Source: Exophiala sp. HKRS030
Lineage: Eukaryota > Ascomycota > Eurotiomycetes > Chaetothyriales > Herpotrichiellaceae
Assembly: GCA_023897205.1 (NCBI GenBank)
Contig: JAHWDD010000006.1
Span: 3,658,001 to 3,722,000, forward strand
Length of the DNA: 64,000 nt
Direction: 5' to 3'
Each line of letters begins with the position of its first letter. The first letter of the stretch is position 1. This document shows positions 35,061 through 43,769 of the stretch, in pieces. The notes under the pieces are model-generated. The model ran no database searches. It saw only the letters and a list, made by a program, of their open reading frames with translations, and was not told the DNA's origin. The translations under genes were made by a program, and so were the position numbers.

Positions 35061-35780
35061 ATGGATGCAAACAAGTTGAGCTCAGATGATGCTGCGCTAA
35101 AGATGGCTTTGACTTGTGCGATTTGCCTCGAGGACATGTCAATGTCGATCGAAGACGACAGTGACATCTCAAGTCTAACTTTGACCGGGAAGGAGTCCAT
35201 CCAATGCTCCCACTGCAAGAAAAACACCCACATCGAGTGTTTGTCAATCTGGTTCAACAAGCACCGCCTGGAGGACCTGTGCCCACACTGCCGAGTTCAT
35301 GTATCAGACATGTTTGTGCTCCGAGTCCACACCATCGCCAGAGGCGAGGAAGCCGCGCTAGCCATCCATCATCGAAAAGAACAAGAACACGAGGAGCGAC
35401 GACGACTTCGTGGGGTTTTCCGCAACGATTGGGAGCGAGCCATGTTCTACGGTGGCCACTATCATCATCATCACCACCACCATCAGTATCATCAAGATTC
35501 TCCAGAGGATGAGTACCCAGGCGATGAGAGCGAGGGAAACCACTCAAACGACCAGGCAGAGTACTGGAGTGATATCGAACATGGAGAAGATGACGATAAC
35601 GGGGACCATGATGGCTCATCACGACGATCAGACGATGGTACCGGTGCAGACGATGATGGTCCATCTCTTCAATCTGATCAGGATGAAGATGAGGATGCTG
35701 ACGGTGGTGTGAGATCGAGAGGAACAGACCCAGACCAGGGCCCGGGTTCAAGTCGTGATGATCCTATGATCTTGGACTGA
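35061..35780 (+). CDS. RING-type (C4HC3-like) zinc-finger protein with acidic tail
   Basis: Intact protein of 239 residues from MDANKLSSDDAALKM. Near the N-terminus the zinc ligands read CAIC, about 24 residues, CSHC, then THIEC and CPHC. The His falls in fifth position, so the spacing is C4HC3, as in RING-CH or PHD variants, rather than classic C3HC4. A ubiquitin-ligase role is likely but not proved. The middle (RGEEAALAIHHRKEQEHEERRRLRG) is basic and helical, then a short poly-His run (YHHHHHHHQYHQ), and the last 90 residues are almost all Asp, Glu, Ser and Gly. The repeat-rich codons (CAT/CAC, GAT/GAC) make length variation likely. Confidence 0.75.
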   Translation: MDANKLSSDDAALKMALTCAICLEDMSMSIEDDSDISSLTLTGKESIQCSHCKKNTHIECLSIWFNKHRLEDLCPHCRVHVSDMFVLRVHTIARGEEAALAIHHRKEQEHEERRRLRGVFRNDWERAMFYGGHYHHHHHHHQYHQDSPEDEYPGDESEGNHSNDQAEYWSDIEHGEDDDNGDHDGSSRRSDDGTGADDDGPSLQSDQDEDEDADGGVRSRGTDPDQGPGSSRDDPMILD

Positions 35781-35787
35781 GCCACGT

Positions 35788-36126
35788 TCACACAACATCT
35801 ACGCTGTATAACGAGTAGCACATGTACAGAGAAACGCCAATGCTCATACCGATCCCGAAGGCGAGACTTTCCCAAGCGACACCTCTTGCGGTAGATGTGG
35901 ATGCGATCTTCACATTGAAAGGAACGAGACCACCATCCCACAGGTCTGTCCAATGAGGAGGACAAAACGTCGAGTTCACAAAAGCACCATATACGCTCAA
36001 AACAGGCCTGAAAACAGCTAAAGACTCAGAACAGCTCGAATCGCAAGTATCCGCAGCGACTGTCTCAGAGATCAAGAGAGACTCGTAAAGCCGAGCAGGC
36101 AACCTAGCCCATAGCCAAACATCCAT
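35788..36126 (-). CDS. Possible small hypothetical protein with one hydrophobic segment
   Basis: A 112-codon frame from an ATG (MDVWLWARLPARLYES), starting just 122 bp downstream of the enoyl-CoA hydratase stop and ending 7 bp from the RING gene's stop. It has four to five cysteines (TCDSSCS, FCPPHW) and a hydrophobic stretch near the C-terminus (SLAFGIGMSIGVSLYMCYS) that could be a membrane helix. No homology is recognised. It may equally be a chance frame within the two 3' regions. Confidence 0.3.
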   Translation of the reverse strand: MDVWLWARLPARLYESLLISETVAADTCDSSCSESLAVFRPVLSVYGAFVNSTFCPPHWTDLWDGGLVPFNVKIASTSTARGVAWESLAFGIGMSIGVSLYMCYSLYSVDVV

Positions 36127-36248
36127 AACATGTTTAGCGATAATAGACCACTAGACCAACTCATCTCAAAATAAAGAAGCCCCTACCAAACACGCCTAAT
36201 CTCCCGCCTAAGGACCCTTGTCCCCTCGTCCAAAGTCTTTTTGTCCGA

Positions 36249-37155
36249 CTACAACGACGAATTGACCCAATTCGGCTTGCGCTTTGCCTTGAACGCGGCC
36301 AGTCCTTCCCTGAAATTCGGACTCCGCGACAACCAGCCCTCCCACAGGTCTACTGCCTTCATAGCAGTGCCACGAACCTGCGCATCATAGGCCGCCCTGG
36401 CCTCTCGTCGCGATATGATGACGCTATCTGGACTCATGGAGGCGATGAGCTCGGCGTAGGCGACGGCTTTGTCGACTAATTGATCCAGCGGCACGACTTC
36501 CTTGACCAGGCCCCAGCTGACGGCTTCGTCTGCCGATAACGAACGCGCTGAGAGAATCAGGTCCATGGTGCGGTGGTTGCCGAACTGCATGAAGGCGCGC
36601 GGCAGGACGCCCAAGAGTGCCACGGTGCCGCGTAGGGGGTCAGGCAGTCGAAACGTAGCATTCGGGGATGCGAAGATGACGTCGGCGTTGAGGCTGATTT
36701 CCATTCCTCCGCCTGGACGGATCAGTACACATCAATATTCTTTAGATGATTCACCACGCGGACTTACCGTGGGCGTGTCCATTGCACGCAACAATGATGG
36801 GCTTGATACCGTTTCGATTAGTCATTCCCGCGAACCCTCCGGACGGCATTTCAATCGCAGTGGCTTTGGCCTCGATGAGGCCGAGCCGTTGTTTCAGGTC
36901 CATGCCGGAACAAAACGCCTTGTCGCCCGCGGCGGTGAAGACGGCGCATCGAAGACCAGGCTCGCTGTCATACCACCTCCACAACAATCCCAGCTCACTC
37001 GAGGCTTCCAGTGACAGACAGTTCATCGCCTCGGGTCGATTGATGGTCACTTGTAGTATGTATTTCTTTGGAAATGATACTAGACAGTCTGATTGATGCG
37101 GATATGGTCCGGAAATCCATTCTGGCACGGCATTCGTGCTGAGTCGAGCGGCCAT
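36249..37155 (-). CDS. Enoyl-CoA hydratase/isomerase family protein
   Basis: Two exons, 37155-36768 and 36713-36249, joined by a 54-nt GT-AG intron inside the CNGHAHG-GGMEI oxyanion-hole segment; phase fits and the product is 283 residues. Crotonase-fold landmarks in order: YILQVTINRPEAMNCLS, CAVFTAAGDKAFCSGMDLKQR (first oxyanion loop), PIIVACNGHAHGGGMEIS, NADVIFASPNATFRLPD, LSADEAVSWGLVKEVVP and the C-terminal helix WLSRSPNFREGLAAF with KRKPNW. It resembles fungal carnitinyl/enoyl-CoA hydratases acting on acyl-CoA; the exact substrate is unknown. The terminus NSSL is only a weak candidate for peroxisomal import. It is divergent from GRASP across 717 bp. Confidence 0.9.
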
Positions 37156-37872
37156 GATGATTTAGATCTTCAAAGGCAGGTAAAGGTCCTCGAATGTTTT
37201 GGAAGGACCTTGTCTCCCTTGCTGTGAGATCTGGTGTTTGCACTGAGAATCTGTCAGGCTGAAAAGTTGAGGCCCTAGGACCGGGCGGTGAAATTTTGCG
37301 TTGCGTGCCGTAACATGGTCAGCATAATCCACGAGATAAAACCATCGTCGCAAGCTGGCTCCTCGTCTTCGGAGAGTGGACATGGACTTTTCTGCATGCG
37401 GCTAGTATTCAGATCAGTAAGCATAGGCGAATCCGAACCCAGTCAAGGTCCCTATTGTCGCGGTCAGCCTCAGCTCCGTCCAGGGTAGTAGTTAGTAGTA
37501 CGCATGGAGTACGAGCTCCAGCATAATTGGATCCATCGGACTTTCTGGTCATCTCAAAGGTGAGAAAATCACACTCAATAATGATCAGTAGGTCGGGCAG
37601 ATTTGCCTCATGGATCAAGCTAGCAGTCCTCACTCCCATCAAACTCTGGGCTTCATTAGTCAAATATGATGTACTCCATGGTCAATACCTTCACTACTTT
37701 GTAGGAGTAATGCCAACGACTTGATCTATGATTCACCGTATGTTTGGCTACGGCACGGCATTGGATCTCTAATTTCGTAACAACTGTCAACGTGTTTCGA
37801 GGATACATGTAATCTCATCCGCATTGTGTGCATCGAGCTCGTTGTCCTGAACCCCGAAAACCGTCTTTAGAG
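37156..37872. other. Divergent promoter region, enoyl-CoA hydratase / GRASP
   Basis: 717 bp between start codons pointing apart. It contains a GTAGTAGTTAGTAGTACGC stretch near 37487-37505, one of the short motifs shared with the larger islands. No gene seen. Confidence 0.45.
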
Positions 37873-39084
37873 ATGTTCGGGGCATTGAATCGCTTCATCG
37901 GCCGCCTTGATGCGGATCCCGGACCGAGACAGACCGACAACACTCCCCAGGACTCGTCGTATGGATTCCAAGTGCTTCGAAACACCAACGCAGACCTCCC
38001 TCTAGAGCCGTGGTTTGATTTCATCATTGGGATCAACGGGCATTACATAGTGAGTCTGGAGACTGTCACAGCTGGGGTTTTCGTCCAGAGAGAGCTGACT
38101 ATTACAAGGAATCACCTGACCCCGCTCTGTTCGCGACCGAGATACGAAACTGCGCAGGTGGATATGCTTCGTTGGATCTATGGAGTGCAAAGGTGTGAAG
38201 AATGTCAAAGGTGGCATCGATATCGACGGCTCGACTAACGGCGACAGGGTCAACGCACTCATTCACTCACCATCTCCGTCCCCGCTGATGCCCAGGGTCT
38301 CGGTCTCAGTTTACAGCTCGCTCCGCTCAATGCCACTCAGAATATTTGGCATGTCCTCAACATCCCCTCTCCACTATCGCCTGCCCATCAAGCCGGTCTC
38401 TTGCCTCACAGTGATTACATCTTGGGGTCGCCAAGTGGAACGCTAAAAGGAGAAGGGGCATTTGGAGAATTGGTGGAAGATCATCTAAATCGCAGTCTTG
38501 TGCTCTGGGTCTATAATTCGGAATTCGATGTTGTGAGAGAGGTTGAGCTCGTCCCGAGAAGAGGCTGGGGAGGTGAAGGGGCTCTGGGGGCTGTTTTAGG
38601 GTTTGGAGCATTACATCGGCTACCTGTCGGGCTTGGAGAGGAAGTACAAGCTCCAGGCGAGAACCTGTTTGACGCAGACAGGAAGAGCTTGGAGAATGGA
38701 CATGAAATTCATGCAAATTCATTCTCGCCAGCACCTGTGCAGAATCTACCACCGCCACCGATGATCAACCCTAACCTCGCTCCTCCACCAATGATGAACC
38801 CGAATGTATCTCCACCAACATCCACTGCGCCTTCCCGAGGTCGGAAATCCAGGCATCACGGCGCACTCTCTCCCAATAGCGGATTCGACGACATGTTCGC
38901 AGAAGGCGCGAAAAGAAGTGCCGAGCAAGACCATGCGTCGTCTAGAAAGGGTACGCCTCTTCCACCTCCGCCTAGAACCGGATCAGCCGGTGTGACACCT
39001 CATTCCGGGACCCAGGAGAAAGGAAATCCACTTGATCAAGCTGGAGAAGACCTTGGCGAACCAGGAGAAGCCGAGGAAACTTGA
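37873..39084 (+). CDS. GRH1: Golgi reassembly-stacking protein (GRASP / Grh1)
   Basis: Three exons, 37873-38049, 38109-38192 and 38248-39084, with GT-AG introns of 59 and 55 nt and consistent phases, give an intact 365-residue protein. The start MFGALNRFIGRLDA lacks the myristoylated Gly2 of animal GRASPs, as usual in fungi, and suggests an amphipathic helix instead. Two tandem GRASP-type PDZ domains follow: YGFQVLRNTNADLPLEPWFDF, INGHYI joined to ESPDPALFATEIRNCAGG, then SLQLAPLNATQNIWHVLNI, PAHQAGLLPHSDYILGSPSG and LVLWVYNSEFDVVREVELVP, with GWGGEGALGAVLGFGALHRLP closing the second. The C-terminal third is Pro-rich and disordered (PPPPMINPNLAPPPMM). It acts at the early Golgi in tethering and unconventional secretion. 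Confidence 0.93.
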
Positions 39085-39210
39085 ATGATTTTAAATTGAT
39101 GGCCATGGCAGCTCGTGCCTTCTACCTCTGGCAAACCCGGGCCCGAGATTGCAATGCACTTGAGCAGTTGCTGTCAAGATCAATCTGAGAACAGTCAAAC
39201 ATGTTTTGGT

Positions 39211-39897
39211 TCATCTGCTTGTCTCATCGCGCCACCAAGACATGAATTCAAGAATGCGGCTCGTTCTCTCCTCGGCTAGTGCCCGGCCAGTCTGAGTTTT
39301 CATCATGTCTTGAAGCTTGATCAATTTGTCCTCGAAATGTTGGATGGACTCTTCCATATTGGGGACTCGTTTGGCACCACTAAAGGTGAAACATCGCCCA
39401 ATGCCGATGGCACCGATGGCATCAAGTCGATCAGCGTCCTGAACAACGGCCAGCTCTGGGATTTCTTGAATCGTCTGGACCACCTTCTGCGGGTTTTTGA
39501 TTTCCGATGAGTAAGACACACCTTCGACGAGCTGTTGCATTTGTTGGGCATAGCCGTCTGGCAGACCCGAATCTTCCAGGATGCGCTTCGTCGGCGAGGT
39601 CTGATCTTCGGCACTTCGATACTTCTTGTCCTCAACATCGTGCAGCAGAGCTCCCAAAATGACACTGAGGGGGTTAAATGCGGGGAGACAGGCTCGCTTT
39701 CGATGCTCTTCTTCCTGCTCAAGGATGGTCAAAGAATTTGCCACGACACGCTTGACATGATTGAAATCATGGGATGCATCAAAGCGGGGATTGGTGAAGA
39801 ATTCTTGAGTAAATCCATAGACCTGTCGTACGATGGCAATTTCGTGTTCGGAAAGACTTGGATAGTCAGCGGGATGGGCATACTTTTGTGTGGGCAT
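39211..39897 (-). CDS. HD-domain phosphohydrolase
   Basis: Intact 228-residue protein from MPTQKYAHPADYPS. HD-superfamily metal ligands are all present: the first His in ASHDFNHVKRV, the HD pair in LGALLHDVEDKKY, and the distal Asp in VVQDADRLDAIGAIGIGR. This last motif is typical of the small YedJ-like HD hydrolases found across bacteria and fungi. It probably hydrolyses a phosphate ester or nucleotide; the substrate is unknown. Its 3' end is only 126 bp from the GRASP stop (convergent pair). A run of 17 G on the plus strand lies about 95 bp upstream of its ATG. Confidence 0.9.
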   Translation of the reverse strand: MPTQKYAHPADYPSLSEHEIAIVRQVYGFTQEFFTNPRFDASHDFNHVKRVVANSLTILEQEEEHRKRACLPAFNPLSVILGALLHDVEDKKYRSAEDQTSPTKRILEDSGLPDGYAQQMQQLVEGVSYSSEIKNPQKVVQTIQEIPELAVVQDADRLDAIGAIGIGRCFTFSGAKRVPNMEESIQHFEDKLIKLQDMMKTQTGRALAEERTSRILEFMSWWRDETSR

Positions 39898-39992
39898 CTT
39901 CGATCAGGTAGAGTCCTCCAGTTCGTGAAGATGGTTGAGGTTGTAGTCGTGGTTTTGATGAACTCTCAAGGCTCGACGATAGAAAAGGATTC

Positions 39993-40009
39993 GGGGGGGG
40001 GGGGGGGGG
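39993..40009. repeat. Homopolymer run of 17 G
   Basis: Seventeen consecutive G on the plus strand (C on the coding strand of the HD gene), about 95 bp upstream of its ATG, probably in promoter or leader. The assembly seems to shorten homopolymers, so the true length is uncertain. Confidence 0.9.
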
Positions 40010-42922
40010 CGGTTTCATCCAATTGGAGATTGTGACAAAATGATGTAGGTTATCCCTGTTTGGTTGCAGACATTGCCGAACACGGACGAACGACCCGTTG
40101 CTTTCAGGGTTTTGTCTCTCAATAATCGAATTGAGGTTCTGAGTGATTCTGAGTGAGGAGAGAAGTTCAATGTCCGTTAGAGCCAAGACCTACCTCGACC
40201 ACTCGACCGAGTAACTGCGGGCCAAAGACCAGAATTGTGCGACTATCCCCAGAGCCTTCCCCACCATCAAATCATCCAGCCAATCACCTGGGACGCCGTT
40301 GGCGTTTCCCTGCATTTGGTTCTGCTCACCTTTTTCGCGGACCATTATTTATACCTATTGTCGACGCTTGCCTAGAGGTGGGCAATATACGGAGTACTTG
40401 CTTCATTGGCTTAGTTAACTGTGAAGAAGGTGTGGCTGAGACAACAGGCACTGATGTATGTGTATGTCGGTCAGGAGAATTCATCTTTGCCACGTATCAG
40501 GGTACCTTGTTCTTTGTGAGCAGTCTGGGCGTGTTGTATCATGAGCATGGAATCGTGGATTTAGCACATTAGTCTCGCTTGATGTGAAGAGTCAAGCTAT
40601 GCTGCAATCAACGTCGGCAGGACGGTGGGTTTCAAGTAGACAGGATCACCAGTGCTCGCAGTCACGTGCTATGGCTGGCAAACTTGCATCGAGATATTTA
40701 TGTTGCGCCGTAAAAATGATATCGTGGAGCATTCTACCAAACATGTGTAGATTAATGGCGCGGTCAGGGCGTTTCCGATGCCGCAGAAAGAGTCGATGCA
40801 AGGGACAAATGACTCGGGTCAGGCGGCCTTGAGATGTGAGATTGTAATTCTCCCGTCAACTGGGACGGCGATGGTCGGGAATATCTAGATTTTGAAGTGT
40901 ATAAGCCGGGGTTTTGCTTTTGGATTCTAAGGAAGCCGAGCCGCTTGCTGGCTCCAAGGGGCAAGGTTGTGCTTCCGTGATGATCTCGGATCTTGCGGAA
41001 AGTTATTATCCATGGATGGAGGAGATCGAGCAGGATCCGAGGCTGGGTGTTACGAGGCTGAGAGAGAGAGAGCACTTTGAGGTGCTACTGCGTACTCTGC
41101 CGTGTCTGTGTAGTCTGGAGAATTCCGGTGCAATCTGCCGAGAACCCACCGAGCGGGTTCGCAATTTGTGATGTACAGACTAGTTAGGGAGTTAGCTAGG
41201 CGGGCTTTTGGCGGCGCACGCGGTTGGCGATCCGACGATTGACTTTTCATCGACAACACATCAAGGGTGGGAGGAAAGGTCTCGCATGTCGACATGTCAC
41301 TTGTGCACGAGGTTCCTGTACATTGGTGAATTTAGTATTTTAGACTCTGTTCAAACGCCTGTGAAAGACAAATGGATATAGGCGCGGTTTGTTAAAAACA
41401 TCTACATACTGGAGGTACTCAGTACTCGATACTCGGGACTACCTAGGGTAGTGCAGATGTATTAACCCCACCATAGTCCCTTGGGTGGCATTTGGTCGAA
41501 TGGGATTGTGGAATTTTATGATGGGCTGACAAAAGAATTGCATGTTGTGCAAGCAGCAAAACACGGCTTTTGATCAGTGGATCGCTGCTCCGTGGTGGCG
41601 TCGAGAGACCCCACACGTGACACCAGATGCATGATCGCGTCAGTGAACAAGAGACATTGTGGCAGGTCCTGGCCACTTCTTTCTTTGGGTGCTGGTCACC
41701 TAGGTGGTAGGGGCCAAGGGGCCACGGGGGACAGCCCACGTAAGCCTAGTGCTTGATACCTCTAGCCTATAGGTGCTCAGCTGTGGCCCGTGAGTGCCTC
41801 CTGAGTCCTTAGCCGCCGCGTGCAGACATGACTGGCACCTAGACTGGTCAGTAGCAGGCACCTAACTACTTAGCACCTGGTGACTATGTACTGCTAGTAG
41901 GGAGTACTCCGCAGTTAGGCGAAATGTCGTGATTTCGTCACCCCGCATGTTGCCCGCAGGTGGCTTACGCATATCTTGACAATCCCATGCTTGCTCGATA
42001 TGAGGTACCGATAAAACCGATCTTGTTGCGGCGGCCGAAAAGAGGGGTTTCTCTACTTGCACGCTTAAGGCTGATAGATGGTTATAGGGTGCAATAAGGG
42101 TTATTCGCAGGACACTAACGTATTTTAATATGTAAAATTTGTACCCAGTACTCGCTGCTTATTGCTCGCTGCCATCGGTCCGCTACGGTGTGTCTCGCCT
42201 CTTAAACACTGAAGTTGCCACTGGGTTCAAGGTTTGCCGCTAAAAAGAAACTGGTCGATTTCCTTGATTCCCGTGTGCCCGTGTCGGAGATCTGTCGATC
42301 TCGTCTCCAGGACTCAAGATCTCATTTTGCAACCCACTACTCACCACTCCCACCACCTCCACCACCGCCACCCCTCTTCAATTTATAAGGCTTCATCGCA
42401 GCATTGTCGATTGGCAGTTGCGACGTTGACAAGATCTACCGCTACCTACCTAGTAATCAAATTACGGGGTAGTAGTGGTCACAAAATGAGGGTGGGCTGG
42501 ACTCGAACACGGTAGTTAGACGTGGCCACATTGGATACCCTAGTGACTATGTGCCATCTAACTTGTGTACCTAACTCCCTAACTAAAGGAGCACGAGTAA
42601 TTAAGAGTAATTACAGAGTACTAGGGAATTAACTTGTCTAACTTGGGTGTGCTCACTCGCTACTTTAACCACCTACAGATAGCCATTCTTGCTTCAAAGG
42701 GAGGCGCGAGGGCAGTTCCAGGCACCCGAATAGCAGGTCTTGGGCATTTAAGCATCAAGTATTAACAAGCTATGTACCTATGTCCTCTGTAGGTAGTTAC
42801 TGTAACTAACTTAGGCCACAGCAGTTCAAGGAGTTCCAACTTCTAGCTTCCAACTAGGCACAATGACACCGGCCAGACCGGCGTACTTAACTACTCCGTA
42901 CCTAAGTTCCGTAACTAGTAAA

Positions 42923-42973
42923 CTACGGAGGAGGTACGAACTACACATTTCATCCCAAGTACCTCCTCCGTAG
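42923..42973. repeat. 15-bp perfect inverted repeat with 21-nt loop
   Basis: CTACGGAGGAGGTAC at 42923-42937 is the exact reverse complement of GTACCTCCTCCGTAG at 42959-42973. The pairing extends one further base outside the arms, and the flanks (ACTAGT / ACCTAGTAGT) are imperfectly related. It could form a hairpin or mark a miniature inverted-repeat element. Confidence 0.9.
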
Positions 42974-43250
42974 TAGTCACCTAGTAGTTATTTGGTAGTT
43001 ACCATACCGAGGAGTTCACTATGTTAACATTTTGGTCAACGACAGACTACCATCGTAACTCTATCCCCACCAAACACATTTCTTTCTTGCCGCAGCCACT
43101 CCATTCAGAACCTTCAACCTCACCTTGTATCTCCATCACCCATACTGTCATGGCTTTCTCTTACAATTGACCTCATCGCCCTTGAGCGTCGCGTTGTCTT
43201 CTCTCCCAACTGTATATCGCCTTGCTATTCATTCGAGCCGTCTGCCACCT

Positions 43251-43305
43251 CGCCTCACCTCACCTCTCACCTCACCTCACCTCGTCTCGTCTCGTCTCGC
43301 CCCTC
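43251..43305 (+). repeat. CTCAC / CTCGT pentamer repeats in the phytochrome leader
   Basis: Tandem pyrimidine-rich pentamers (CTCAC several times, then CTCGT about three times) lie 460-520 bp before the phytochrome ATG, within a CT-rich tract reaching from about 43080 to 43500. Such tracts are common around fungal transcription starts. Confidence 0.7.
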
Positions 43306-43769
43306 CAACTACCATCTCTCTCCCACGCTCAAGGACACCACATCCTTCTCGACCGCTCCTACCCTTCCATGCCACTCGTCTGCAGACATATATCATCACA
43401 GCCTCTGGCTTCTGAGCTCTCGATACGCCTTGACGCTGGCCCGACGTCACATACATTCTGCACACTCGAAATCCCCTCCGAGCAAGCACCTACCTACCTT
43501 TGAACTGTCGCCACCCCCGGCCGAAACGACTGGCCTGTAACGGTGTCCACTGATTATACACTCTCGATTCCCAAGGATCTGTTCAATCACTGCTTTGCAA
43601 ACACTCTTTACTGAAATCCCTTCCCACTCTGCACCCTCAAATCACGCTGGCAGGACGCCAGCCACCTTGCCCATACCAATGCCGCATCCAACGAAACCAA
43701 GCCTTATAACTCTCGTCCCCGCCTAGACCATCTCTCATCTTGCAAGAAGCACAAGTACTCTACGCTATC

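Larger units (their letters stand above)
39898..43769. other. 3.9 kb non-coding island upstream of the phytochrome gene
   Basis: It separates the HD-phosphohydrolase (minus) from the phytochrome gene (plus). No open frame has recognisable content. From about 41400 to 43020 it is dense in short motifs: TAACTAACT / TAGTTAGT, TACTCCGTA or CGGAGTA, and AGGCACCTA, with a 15-bp perfect inverted repeat. From 43080 on it is strongly pyrimidine-rich. It presumably carries the phytochrome promoter and a long leader. Confidence 0.5.

Noticed and set aside
40153..40572. 139-codon plus-strand frame downstream of the G17 run
   Set aside because: Low-complexity start, no domain; falls in the motif-rich island.
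42485..42515. tRNA-like B-box (GTTCGAGTCC on the minus strand)
   Set aside because: The T-stem does not pair and no D-arm or anticodon arm is found at the right distance.
43740..43769. Ten extra residues before the phytochrome start
   Set aside because: They depend on a TTG start; the first ATG is at 43770.
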